This document shows positions 47,313-59,940 of a stretch of DNA of 64,000 nucleotides, in pieces (the stretch's first letter is position 1; each line of letters opens with the position of its first letter). The position numbers were made by a program, and so were the translations under genes. This DNA comes from Adiantum capillus-veneris (lineage: Eukaryota > Streptophyta > Polypodiopsida > Polypodiales > Pteridaceae): positions 67,418,435-67,482,434 of the forward strand of contig CM043950.1 in assembly GCA_014529385.2 (NCBI GenBank). Reading direction: 5' to 3'. The notes beneath the pieces were generated by a model. That model was not told the DNA's origin. It saw only the letters and a program-made list of their open reading frames with translations, and ran no database searches.

Positions 47313-49290
47313 GTCGAGAAATTTGTGGTCTTGCTAGGAAAGCACCGGGCTTATGGCTGTGAGAGTTTGTGAGAGAACTCAACAAAAACTATATGAAGGA
47401 GTTAAACCATAGATGCCATGAAGACTAGGGTTTGGAAATAAGTACAATCAAAGAAGCCCACCCATTCTTTCTCTCTTGCACTCACACACACAAAGAAAGA
47501 ACACAAAAGAGAGTGTCAAAACAACACAAAGATGAAAACATCAAGGCTATGGTCATATCGTATCATGGGTAATATGAAAGGGTTAATAGATGAGTTAATA
47601 GCATTCAATCTTGGCTGACCAAATAGGCTATGAATTGTTCTTTGGAATTGTAGTTTTGTGCTTACCATAATATATATATTTTGTCTAGTGATTGGGATTA
47701 ATTGTGTGTACAAATCTTCTTGGTTCATAGCAAAATAACTACGCTTACGTCAAAATAAAAGTTATAGTCTATGAGAGGTAGTATGATGGAATCTGGTGAT
47801 AGAAGTATTTCATTGAGCCTTTCTGGACCAAAGAGAAACACTATACGTTGTTGAAAGTGTATTTTACGGCTAATCCATACATTAATTCTAATAGATTGTA
47901 CAGAGTGAAAGCGATAGAAATTATCATCATGTGGATTATTCATCTAAGATAACTCTAGTATGTGTAAAATGTAGATGAGAGAAGAGAAGGGAAGAGAAGA
48001 GAAGAGAGTTTCCCTCCCAAGCCCTATTCTTGCCCGTAGGCAATAAGGATACTGCGGGGAGAGATGTACCTGTAGCAAGGAGAACCTAAAATTTGTAGAG
48101 AGGGTGAATTACTAAGAGTGAGAGAGATAGATTTGGTTAAGGAGATGATATTAGATATATATATATGTTGGATTAGATATGAAAAAGAAAACAACAAGAA
48201 ATCAAGAAAACATCAATGTAGAACACATCTTACTTGACAAACCCTTTGGCACCATTATTGATGGAGAGAGAAGAAGAGGGGAGAATTCAACGTTGATTGA
48301 TACACCAAGTCCAAGACCTTCTTTGACTAGAGTTGATCTTCCAAGGATAGCGTACAAGAATGGCTAGTCTTCCTCTGGGAGAAAGTGTAGGCTTGGGCTT
48401 ATGTTAATGGCTAAGTACAATTAGGCATTACTACTCACTCCCTCAAGAATTTCTCTCATCAATGGCTTGAATGCTTGAGTTGTTTTCAAGAAAGAAGAGG
48501 TCCCCTTTTATAGGTGAAGGGAACCCCCAAGGGTTTACACAAGAAGAGAAGAGCCAGTGTGAACAGAAACTGAAAAAGTTGGAAATGAGTTGTCCCTGCA
48601 TGATGTGGGCAAACTAGGGTCCAGTATTTTGATCATATCTCCTCAACCGTGGCTCCAAATAAAAAAGTAAAAATATGGGCAGAAAATTCAGCTCATTAGC
48701 TACGATTTTCATTTTAAAATCATTTTTCAATTCGGATTGGAACCTTGTGTAAAAAAATCATCAAAATAGGATCCATTTCTGGCAGCAAAAGTCTTCCTGT
48801 GGTACCCTTAGCTTAGACTTTCATTTGATTCCAAAGGACAACTCATGCCATATGAAAGCATGACATTTCTCCTTGACAAATTTTTGTAATCATGCTTGCA
48901 ATAATGCATTAAAATAAGTGTATCTTTGAAATGCCACCTAGTGTCCCACTAGGATTTGATTCCCCCCTAGTAGCTATTTAAAACGAAATATAAGAAAAAT
49001 ATAAAAAATACATAGAATATATATATATTGAAGTTTACCCTAGATATAGGATCTAGCTAGGGTGTGAGATGATAATGAGATAGTATAAATAAAGAATCAA
49101 TGTTTTTTTTGCCCCAAGTTAAAGAGGCAAAGCTATTGACGCTTTTCCCATAATATTTTCTGATGGTAAATAAGAATAGGTTACCCTTGAGATAAATAAT
49201 AGGATGAGATAGAAAGCATATTATTATACTTAAATATTTATAGGAAATATAACTATGTATCTAAAAAGTTACAAGATAGATCTTGTAGCA
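47313..49290 (-). repeat. Possible long LTR of the acidic-ORF element
   Basis: If the primer site is right, the sequence upstream on the minus strand should be an LTR. It is AT-rich, has purine-rich GAGAAGAGAAGGG repeats near 47985 and no coding motif. A TGTCGTG start at about 49323 would mirror the CGACA end. No second copy is available to confirm this. Confidence 0.25.
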
Positions 49291-49547
49291 TGTGTTCCCA
49301 CTATGTACGTGTCACAACACGACAGCGTCCTAGCCGCATAAAACGTTATGTGGTGCCCCTTCAATACCCCTTCACCGTGAGGCATCCAAGTAGTACCTTG
49401 GTGTGGAGGCCACCGGGTGCGCTTTGTGTGCTTCACCACCCATCCCTCTATCTCTTGTTTGTTTGCAAGCGGCCGAAATCTCTTTCTCTCTCTTGTTCGC
49501 ACTCCAACCAGGGGCCGCCACCCTCCCTTTTATCTACCAAGTGTAAT

Positions 49548-49549
<2 letters not shown>

Positions 49550-49610
<61 letters not shown>

Positions 49611-49844
49611 ACACCCACTCACACTCCTGCTCTATCTCTCACTCTTTCCATATTCTCTCTCTCATTCTTTGTGTCACCAAGCCCATAGGGCGCATAAAAT
49701 ATCCCTCTCTCTCTTGTTCGTCAACCCGGGAGGGGGCCAGCCCATGCAGGGTGCAAGAGTCTCTACAGCTCTCTTGTTCCCCACCCATGCCCACATGCTC
49801 CCTCACCCTCTCCCTCACCCGCTCTCTCAGCCTCTCACCTTTGT

Positions 49845-49924
<80 letters not shown>

Positions 49925-50144
49925 CACCCACCACACACACACACCCATACACATACACACACACACACTCTCACACTCTCCCTCCCTCTCTCCCCGTCTC
50001 TCGCTCACTGTCTCCCTTCCTCTCTCACACCCTATCTCTCTCTCTCTTCCTCGGCAACATCAACCCGAAGCAGAATTCGTGCTCTCTCTCTTTCATTAAT
50101 TACACACCCACACACACTCACCACACACACGAACAACCCCCCAC

Positions 50145-50175
<31 letters not shown>

Positions 50176-50195
50176 ACTATCACACACTCTCTTAG

Positions 50196-50284
<89 letters not shown>

Positions 50285-50294
50285 CCCGCTCATT

Positions 50295-50331
<37 letters not shown>

Positions 50332-50335
50332 CCCT
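49550..50335. repeat. Cluster of (CT)n, (CA)n and C-homopolymer tracts
   Basis: CT tracts at about 49553-49606, 49849-49920, 50196-50280 and 50300-50330 alternate with CA-rich segments and a C run near 50146-50160. Segment 49685-49850 is the inverted partner of 16363-16539. Confidence 0.9.
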
Positions 50336-51140
50336 TTCTTGAATCGGTTGAGCCAGCATAAAAAATATCTCTCACACACTCTCATTCCCACACATACACT
50401 TGCCGACACACTCACCCCCTTACACACACACACACAACCCCATATACATACCCACACACACTCCCTCGGCCTCTCTCTCACCCATGTCTTGCTCTCTTTC
50501 CATACACTCAAACGCACACACACGTATATTGCACACATACGCGCACGCACACATTCAAACAAACACATGCATGCCATACGCATGCACAAGAAGGAAAAAA
50601 ATGAAGAAACTCAACATCGACAGAGAAGAACACCAATTTCACACGAAGGCAACAACAAATCAAGAAATCATGCCGAAGGCATGCCCCAACCAACTCCGAA
50701 AGTGGCAAACGTGCTACACTTAGTAAACATCCGTAGGGTAATCTATTTTTCCATGTTCAAGCCAAAACCTTGTATAAAAAAACCAATTGTATATCACCAC
50801 CTCTCTCTAGGTGATAGTCACAAAGGCCCACCTAGGAGATACCATTTTAAAGTTCTCATAAAACAAAGCAAGGGTCAACCATCTGGGACCCGTCTCCTTG
50901 TTTTGTCTCTCCTCATTAGGGCCATAACCTAATCATGTTATCCTAAACTAATGCAGCCTGCACCTATAAAAGAACAATGAGAGGTCACTATCAAGGACAA
51001 TAGTGTAGCATTTTGGGCAACACTCAGGCACCTTGGGGGGGGGGGCAGCACTTGAGAAGCCCACACACTGATTCCAAGGGTCACCACACACAAAGTAGGA
51101 TCTTCGTGTGTATGGAATTTTCCCTAGAGAATGCACTATA
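50336..51140. other. CA-rich then ordinary noncoding sequence
   Basis: Imperfect CACA repeats continue to about 50560. After that I see no recognisable gene; a run of 10 G lies near 51037. Confidence 0.45.
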
Positions 51141-51430
<290 letters not shown>

Positions 51431-51651
51431 GGTGTGTTGTATTTGTGTTACAATCACTGTTGTCTGCATCCTAGCTGCTCAAAGGTAGGTGGTGCCCCCT
51501 ATTCACTTTCCGTGAGGAGTCCGGCTTGCACGGTTCTGATGCAGAGGCCATTGGGGTCCGTTTTGCACTTGCACCTGTCATTTGGTGCTCCCATGGAGGA
51601 GGGTTTCTCTAAAGCCTTCAGCTTATAACGCTGACACGATGCGCTTCATTG

Positions 51652-51760
51652 ACCATGGTCGAATGGCTGCATGAATTCTCCAAGGAGGAAGAAATTGAAG
51701 AAGCTCTGACCGCCTTCATTGAAGTGCTACTGCCAGGTTGTAGCGTCGTTGATATCCAAG
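51652..51760 (+). CDS. Candidate exon of unknown gene
   Basis: ATGGTCGAATGG opens a frame reading MVEWLHEFSKEEEIEEALTA followed by FIEVLLPGCSVVDIQE, ending exactly at GAG/GTAAGC, a near-consensus donor. The peptide looks helical and acidic. No downstream exon was identified with confidence, so it may be a captured or degraded gene fragment. Confidence 0.3.
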
Positions 51761-52415
51761 AGGTAAGCACTCTATCTTGCATTGCTCATGCTAATCGCAA
51801 ATCAAGGGCATCAAGAGGGAGGGTTTTAAAATTTCATCACTGTTTTCAACCAAAGCACACAGGAGGTGAAGAAAGAACGGTGATTTTTGCTTTTGAGAAC
51901 CGCATCAGCACTCTCACATCAGTCAGATTTTGTGTAGCACCAAGTGTTTTCTCCCCAATGATCAGAGAAGAGTTGTCAACTACATCGACCACTAAGTCCA
52001 AGCCACAAAGCCTAAAGCATTTGGTGGAAGCAAGTGGGCCTACGCTCTCTCTAGCCCTAGAGATTTCAAGTGAAGCACGACCACCCAAGCATCACTGCCG
52101 CATGTAAAATGGAAAGCCGATCGAGGTAGACTCTTCTCACCCAATCTGTTTTGAACCCAATGTGGAGGATTTTATGGACTTCAACAAGAGGTAGAGGCGT
52201 GTGGTGAAGGTGTCACCTTGTCAACACTTAAGGTGTGTAACTCTACTGGTCAGAGCAATTCCCTACACTGAACATGGATAATAACAATAGGCCAGAAGTC
52301 TTTCCTTTCCATTTCTTTCAACACATGCATGTAAATGTGTACATTGATAGGAAGATATTCTACCAATAAAATATTGTTTTCCTATTCGGAGTAGAGATGC
52401 CCACGTCCCATCATC
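51761..52415. other. No recognisable gene
   Basis: The frame continues in part to 52107 without motifs. Confidence 0.35.
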
Positions 52416-53118
52416 TTGCCCCTTCTTGATTACTACCACTCTTTGGAGGAGGAAAAGATAAAGGCCAAGGGGGAGTCAATCAAGATAAAGTTTAAGCCAC
52501 AACAAAAAACTGGCATTTTAGATTTCACAATTGGTGAGTCTATAAAGTCTTGTGATCTTGTGACTAATGTTTCTATGCAGAGCATGAGCATCCCTAAAGG
52601 GGAGGGCTACCCCATTATGTCAAAGCGACCATGGCTCATGGCCATAAGAGAAAATCAATATTTGGACACAGGAATTCTCAATATGCAAGCTAGAAAGGGC
52701 AAGGAGTGCCATACAATATGAAGGCCAGTAAGAAACAAGGGATGGACCTAGCAACTAGTTCACTCTCTAGTGATTCTACTAAAACATCAGAGGAGGAGGA
52801 ATCTACAACAACGAATGATAGTGACAACTCTCTTGAAATCACAGGTCTCATTCTCATTGATCACAAGAAGGTGGATCCACAGATATATCATTGCAAGAAA
52901 AAAGAATGAAGTCTTTCGTACTACACCAATCAAAGGATGCAATCGTAGACCAAACTCAAATGGTTATTACCAAGCAGTGGGATTGTGAAGTCCACCCTAA
53001 GGAATTTCTTAAGCAAGTGGATGCAGTGGCAACCTATTGGCGATCTAGGTTTGTCAACCTAGATGTAGAGATTGTGTTTGACCGTACTGTGTTTGATGCA
53101 TTTAAGAAAATCTTTTAA
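52416..53118 (+). pseudogene. Gypsy protease-to-RT linker remnant (element C)
   Basis: The first frame (52416-52721) ends with GYPIMSKRPWLMAIRENQYL followed by DTGILNMQA, which matches the C-terminal ILGRPWL block of Gypsy proteases with ILG degraded. Acidic linker frames follow (52706-53118). The catalytic DSGA part is not present, so the copy is truncated at its left side. Confidence 0.5.
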
Positions 53119-53280
53119 GAACCCTTAGTACAAGGGGTGGTCATAAGGGTCACAAAAAATGGATCTCAATGTGAGAAAGATGGTAGTATGGTCCTGCATG
53201 CATATAGTCGAGATGAAGTGTTTTTCAACAAGTGGCTTGCAGCATACCTTTTGTATATGCGATGCACTTTGGTACGGTGT

Positions 53281-54203
53281 TGTTAGCGACTGGACACACC
53301 CAACGGAGGATGATTTTCCGGTAGGATATTATTTTTTGTAATTATTCTTTAATTGAGAAAAACCGTCATTTCACCTTTTTAAATAGTGGGGCTTGCAGAA
53401 GCTTCCAGATTGTATCCCATTTTTTATATTTAGACTGAGTGAATGGCTAAATTGGAACATTAGGATTTGAGATTGTAAGGTATTTATACCACTTTTGAAA
53501 AAAACCCTTTGTCATTTTATAAGTTTTTGGTCTGTGTGAGTGAGCGTACTCTGTGTACGAGAGAGAGAGTGAGAGTTTTATCTTGACGCTACACGTGCAC
53601 CGGTGGTCGCAATCAAGTACGGAGAAGTGCAGCGTGTTGCCCCCGAAGAGAGCTACGTGCCAATACCTACATTGCATGTGTACAATCTGGATTTGCGAGC
53701 TCAACCCACAAGCTATATCTGGTGATTCGGTGAGCATATGTTGTCTATTTTCGCATTTAAGCATATCCACGCATTCGCATTGAGTAGAGCTACACATTAG
53801 GCACTTTAGTTTTTGGAAACGACGATCTGCAAATTTCGACCAGAGATCCTACGTGATTTTGCACCGAGTGTTTAGGGTTGAGGTTTTGGTTCATGGACCT
53901 TAGGGAGAGCAATCTATTGGTGTTAATAGGGTTTCCTTCAAGTTTCGTAGCATTTCGAGAACATTTGATGGGTATTTGGCTCTTGAAAGCATTGTAGGAA
54001 ATCTCCTCTTATGCACTCCTGAAGGTTGTAGCTTAGACATTGGGTAGAGACCTCTGTAGGAAGTAGTCGAGGGTCAGTCGAGTGTAGGTTGACACCCTAT
54101 ACTTGCTTCCACGCGCCTGCGGGTCGAGCTTCGTCCTTAGCTAAAAAATCTTGTTAGGTGAGTTCTCGCTGTGGTGACGTCCATCGCGGCGTATCCGCCA
54201 ACA
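53281..54203 (+). repeat. Probable 5' LTR of Gypsy element B
   Basis: The right limit is good: CCGCCAACA is followed at once by a primer-binding site. The left limit, TGTTAGCGACTGG at 53281, is chosen because it mirrors the end (TGTT..AACA) and is uncertain. A TATTTATACC element near 53480 could be the promoter. Confidence 0.5.
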
Positions 54204-54222
54204 TTGGCGCCGCTGTCGGGGA
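54204..54222 (+). promoter_or_regulatory. Primer-binding site of Gypsy element B
   Basis: TTGGCGCCGCTGTCGGGGA closely matches the TGGCGCCGTTGCCGGGGA site seen in many plant Gypsy elements. Confidence 0.85.
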
Positions 54223-54732
54223 CGAAAACCCTAGGTAGGTGATTGAGACTAGTCCTTGAGGATAGGGATTCTCTGGCTTTCCAGAGTCTCGTTTTACATT
54301 TAGATAGGATCAGAGGGTGGACTCTCTAGGTCTTAGGAGGAGTCTAGGGAGCGAGTGTCTGGCCTATATCCTTTGACTTAGGTAGACTTAGATAGTTTTT
54401 GGTATTAGTTAAGTTGTGGTGTAGAGAGTAGGAGTTGGAGTGGTAGAGGTGGTGAAAGGATAGCTTGAGAGTTCGGAGAGGCCAGGAAGCAACCGAGACA
54501 CCAGTATCACCATCTCACATGATGAGTAGGAGTAGGGTAAGTAGGACATCATGATTTATGATCTGGAGCACTTCATGCATGTTATATTTGCTATTAGGCT
54601 CATCAAAGGGTTGTAAAGACATAAAAGAGTGTTAGAAGCCGAAGTGAAGTTCAAAAGTTTCTGTGAGTATTTCTGAGAGAGTTGCAGAGCATAGGGAGTA
54701 CTTATGTCAGAAAAAATTAAATTTTAAGCCAG
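54223..54732. other. Element B leader, noncoding
   Basis: Untranslated leader between the primer site and gag; no ORF of note. The leader continues, with the palindromes, to 56020. Confidence 0.5.
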
Positions 54733-55602
54733 TAGACATGCTACGTGTAGGATGTCTACAGGGTGTGCCGGTATGAATTTTGAAAATCTGAGTTGACCAG
54801 TGTGTTTTGAAGGTAGGTATTACCCTATTTTCACATGAAAGTGGAAGTTTGACCATATCTTGACAAGATAAAGCCAAAAGAAAGAAAATTGCTAGACATC
54901 CTACCCAAATTGTGCCAAGGCATTATTTTAAGACCAAAACCATAAGATGGCTGCATGAGCATGATCTACATGAATTATTGAGTGCATGAGAAAGGTTTCA
55001 TCTCAATTGGGTGAGAAAATTGGGTTTTAAGCAGACTTTAGCATTTTTGACTGAAAAGGGCTAGGATAGCTAAAATTGGGGTCTTTTGAAATCCAAACTA
55101 AAATCTAAGCATAGCACTGGATTTTTGATATCAAGGGGAAGTTGTGGCTCAAGTTTGGGGTCAAACAGATCATATAGACATCCTACATGTAGGATGTGTT
55201 TTGTGTGATTTAGCACTCCAAATCCAACTTTGAGCATACCAAAGTGATCAGCACCTTAAGAGGAGTCTATGGTTTCCTTTTGAGGCCATTTTGAGCAGTT
55301 AGACATGCTACACGTAGTATGTCTACTGCATGATAGTGAAGTCAAAAACTGACTATAGGCATAGCAGGGTGTTGTATAGCCTGAGGCAAGCCTCCTAGTC
55401 AATTTTGGTCCAAATTGGAGTTGATTTGACTGGTCAGACCAACATGAGGCTACTGGAACAGATTTTTGATCAATTGACCAGCTTATAGGTGTCCAAATCA
55501 AAAAGTAAAAACAATTGTGGACTCAGCACATCAAGAGGAATCTATAGTGCAAAATCCAGCCAAAACAGAGCAGGTAGACATCCTACGTGTAGGATGTCTA
55601 CA
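54733..55602. repeat. Four palindromic TAGACATCCTAC-GTAGGATGTCTA motifs in the leader
   Basis: Near-perfect palindromes of about 24-28 bp occur at about 54733-54759, 55175-55199, 55300-55328 and 55574-55602, with a half-copy near 54892. The flanking sequence is also related (a TCAAGAGGAATCTATAGT or TTAAGAGGAGTCTATGGT segment precedes the last two). They lie between the primer site and gag of element B. Confidence 0.75.
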
Positions 55603-56020
55603 GGGGCTTAGGGAAGAGAAAAGATGACTGTGGACATATAGTGATGTTCCAATTGACTTAAGAGTTCTAGAACTTCTTTCATAAGTGAAATTGGACCTTG
55701 TTTGACCTTTTGACGGAGCAAAGACTGAATTAAGACTTTCCCTGTAAACTGACAAACATTTGAGTGAAATACAATTCTAGATTAGCAGACCTCATCAAGA
55801 ACATCCGAAGTGTATAAAATACAGTAATGGTTGAGATTAACCCCCCAGTTATACCAATCATTACTAAGACCACCTCTAGCGGTTAAATGCTTTGATTCAA
55901 TTGCCGAAATTAAACGCTTGTGTACACCCATTCAGCGGCAGCAAGGCAAGAAGTTGTGCGGAAACTGATCCTTTGCTAGGTGAGTGGTTGGATTTGTGAT
56001 AAATTGCATTGCTAAGTTTG

Positions 56021-58075
56021 ATGAATCTAAGATCAGGAAGACACATTCCTAGAGATCAAAAAGTGGTAGGTGATAAGGATAGCTTAGTATCCACCGAGGA
56101 GAGTGTAACTCAAGCAAGGCTAGATCCATTAGCACCGATCATTGAGGAGGGTAGTGATACTGACACTTCGTCAGATAAGTCCTTCTTCATGATGGGTAGT
56201 CAGCAACCAGGAGGTTTCTCCGATGAAGGACCAATGCTAGGAGGAAGTACCTCCCAAAACCCTTTGAATGATGCCAAGTTCACCATAATCTTCTTAGAAG
56301 GAACAAACTCTAGAGGAGCCCTAGTTTATTCTGACTATCGGGGACGCATGTGTATTTGTATCGAAGAAAGACCTGCTCAGAGACTAGAGATAATTCGATT
56401 CTATGATGATGGGGATAGATTCCGAGATAAAAAGGGGAACCACTATCTGATAGTTAGCAACCCTGAGGATTACAACAGATACGGAGATAACGTGGCAAAA
56501 GGAAAAATGGTTTCAGAAACTCAAGAACCGCCTCCAAAAATTGATCGACCTGGAGCTCTTTTTATGTATGATAAAAAAACAACCAGGGTCTATACCTATA
56601 ATGAGAATGTGGGAATTTACAAGCATGAGAGCGAGGGAGTAGTCTCTTATTTTTTATGCAAAGAACCATACCCAAATGAATTAAGAAAAGACAAGGTTCT
56701 TTACTTGTTCTCTTATGAAAGTGCTAGGGGGAAGGATATCATTTTTGTTGATAGGTACAGACGGGAATACAAACGTATTCTCCCATAGGAGGTAGAAAAG
56801 GCAACAGTTCCAGAAACATCAACATATGCCCCCGAAGAAGTGCCAAGGTTCACCTCTACCCCTAGCAAGTCGACAAATCCATTCTCAGAAGAGTACGACG
56901 CGACCTCACATCCTACCCGACAACAGACGTTCAACTACTATAACCAACAAGCAACCCAACCATCATTGCAGGCATGGCTTCGACAAAATGCGACATTAGA
57001 ACAAGACCAAAACCGAGGTGGTTATCTAGCCGCATGAGGGCTAAGAGATTTACAAGAACCACCACTCTATTCACAGTATCAAGGCGAGAGTAAGCCAAAA
57101 ACTCAAGAGTCGACGGAGCATGGAAGACAACCAATAGAATGAGTTCGAAGAGATGAACCACCTTTTGCAAAAACCATCAGAAATTATGGCTTAGGGGCAC
57201 CTCTGGGAGAGGAACCCTCCCACTACCGAAGGCCGGAGGAGGTATATCAAGTAGGACGAGGAGAACCGCTGATGAGATTTGTAGACCATCGTAGAATTAG
57301 ACCTTCTCAGGTGCAAAAATGGGTAAACAAGAAATACATGGAAAACAGAGATCCTAGGGATCATGTTGCAGCCTTTGTGCGTGTAATTAGAGCTGAAGAG
57401 GTGTTAGAATTCCCTACCCATTTTGCAGGGTTTGGACTTACCCTAGAGGAGGATGCTGCTACTTGGTTTGACTCTGTGGAGCGTAGAGATTTTGAGTCTA
57501 TGGAGGAGGTGTTTGACAAGTTTATTGAGGAATTCTCACAAAGGGGGATAGCTCGTAATAGAGTCTCACAAATCCATAAATTCAAACAGAAAGAAGGGGA
57601 ATTTGTGCGAAAGGCAGTCCTACGACTAAAAAGATATGTGAAGTTCTACCCTGTGGAAGAACTGTCAACTCAGTCCACACTTATACTCATATTTATTCAA
57701 GGACTAAGGAACGCAGATCTCCAAAAGGACTTACATATGAAGAGGAGCACGACGTTAAATGAGTTAACTAAGGAGGCTCTTTACCTTGTAGACAATTGTG
57801 CGGTCGACAAGGAGGGTGAATTCAAGGATCTTGATGACGATTCATCCTCACAACAAAGTGGAGGCAAGTCCGCTAAGACAGCACTGAAAGGAGAAGTAGC
57901 TGTAATCCAAGAGTAGCTTGTTGAGGAAGTGCTAAAAAAGATTAACATGTATGCCAAGCCTCAGGCTAAACAGTCAAAGTGGTGTGCTATTGAACAAAAA
58001 TGGACAAACCATGTGACTGAGGAATGTTATTATAACAAGGGATATGTGAGAGAGCGACCTTATGCTCCCCAAGAT
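56021..58075 (+). pseudogene. Gypsy element B gag
   Basis: ATG at 56021 (MNLRSGRHIPRDQK) is the likely start. An N-terminal region of unassigned type with DYRGRMCICIEERPAQRLEI and DRYRREYKRILP comes first. The retrotransposon gag capsid domain follows (about 57360-57800: HVAAFVRVIRAEEVLEFPTH, EDAATWFDSVERRDFESMEE, FSQRGIARNRVSQIHKFKQK). The whole stretch is one frame broken by in-frame stops (56788 TAG, 57037 TGA, 57141 TGA, 57916 TAG), each explainable by one C-to-T change. Otherwise it is little decayed. Confidence 0.85.
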
Positions 58076-58514
58076 TAGGTAGCATCTCTTCAACTCCCAC
58101 CGATGCCTAGGTATCAAGCAGGCAACCTACCAGGACCTGTAGGTGTAGAAAGACCACAACCAGTATTGGGACAGCAACCACCCCTACCAGGATTACAACT
58201 AGTCGTTCGGCATAAGATACACACCAACAGTAAACGAACCAGAAGAGAAGGCTTTTGTACCTATGCATACATATTATGAAGATTCCAATGGATATGCTAC
58301 AAATCATGTCTATTATCCACCGGAAGAACCCCTAACGCCAGAACCTTGGAGCATGATGGGAAGTACAGGACCACCAACAGCTGCATAGGCAAGAGGATAA
58401 GGAAGATATAGCTTGGATGAATGAACACTGTTGTTCATAGCCAATGGAGACATGGGTGGGTAGAGACATGCATACCAACAAAGAGGAGCCCAAGGAGCAC
58501 CTCAACAGCCTAAG

Positions 58515-58650
58515 GGACCCTGCTACAAGTGTGGTGGAGACCATTGGCTAAGAGACTGTCTTCATGATGAAATCATTAGAGTCAACGCATATTGCACCGG
58601 GTGTGGAATTACTCATTTGATTCCTGATTGCCCTAAGAACCCAAGAAAAG
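58515..58650 (+). pseudogene. Two zinc knuckles of Gypsy element B
   Basis: CYKCGGDHWLRDC and AYCTGCGITHLIPDCPKNPR are two CCHC nucleic-acid-binding knuckles in tandem. The surrounding frame (58617-59146) continues into a Lys/Arg/Glu-rich, probably coiled-coil segment. Confidence 0.85.
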
Positions 58651-59940
58651 GAGCAAAAACTACCTTGAACATGCTGGAAGCAGTGCCTTCCAGTGGAGGT
58701 TCAGAAAACGAGACAATAATACCTATTCAGGCAGTGACACGAGCCCAAGCTCAAATAATGACAAATGAACCCATAATTGAAGAGCCAAAGACCGATGCCC
58801 CAAGTTCAAAAATGAAAAATCAGAGAAGCACTTGGAAAGCTAGAAAAGCGCGTATGAAAGCCAGGAGAGAAATAGAGCAAACGGCTCTATCCGAGGAGTT
58901 AAAACACACAAAGGATAGATTAGAGCGGTTAGAAGATCTAACTAGTCTAAGCTACACACTGTGGCAACCATAGGGCCCAAGGAAATAGTAGAACCCAAAA
59001 GTGCAGGATCGGGAGGATCAGTGTTGGCAGAAAAATTAAATGAGCAGTTAGACGCACTTTTAAATGCATACAAAGCCAGACTCAAAAACAATCAAACCCA
59101 AGAGAAAAGATGGATGACTTATCCATATGCAGAAAGAGAAAAATAGAGGTTAGAAATGTGTCGAAAGATGATTGAAACAACCCAATCCTTGATAGAAAAC
59201 CCGCTTGGTAAACCTGCAAATTGGCACGAGGTACCAGCTCCAACCCCTATCAAACCAACCTTAGAGAAACAAGTAGACACAAAAGAGAGACTCACGACTG
59301 CCTCTGAGTCTAGGAGAAAACCTATCATAGTGCCAAATACAATAGATGAGACAATTGATGGTTTCCAGCCTAAAACATTGGTAGAAATGGGTAAGGATTG
59401 TAATGGTCTAGATGACCTGTGGAAGCAAATCCGTGATGCCAACGAAGCTAACAGGGTGAGCCAACAAGTAAATAGCACGAGAAAAGAGAAAAATAAGATC
59501 TTACCTCCCATTGAAGAATTTGAGGCAAGATCACAAATGAACTTTGATATGCATTCACAAGGGGGAGACCAGGGATCAATTAGTTTGGGGCACAGCCAAC
59601 CAAACTCGCTAAAAACTCTACCCTCTTACCTAGGGGAGTATGAAGCTAAGTCTGAGGTGAGAGCAATCCCATCTCAAAGACATTCTTCCAACAGAGTGAT
59701 GGATTCACAAGGGTTGATCGAGATATTGTCCACCCCTATGGCATGCACAATCACATTAGCCAAACTCATGAGGTTACGGCCAAACATGTGGACCACCGTA
59801 GGCAAATGCTTAGAAAAATTTGGAGTAAAAGACCCCACCTCAAAGCTTCAAGAAGGGATCAGAGAATTGGACAAGCCTCAACTAAACACTAGGCCAGTAC
59901 CTTTAAACAAGGTTGGAGAATATTGCGAGGGAGAAGATGG
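58651..59940 (+). pseudogene. Element B linker region between knuckles and protease
   Basis: Charged, helix-rich frames (58617-58973, 58961-59146, 59156-60034) with few interruptions. No enzymatic motif; probably a spacer of the gag-pol polyprotein. Confidence 0.6.

Noticed and set aside
49417-50361. 314-codon frame rich in Ser, Leu, Thr, His and Pro
   Set aside because: It spans several CT and CA microsatellites, so the open frame follows from the repeat and not from coding selection.
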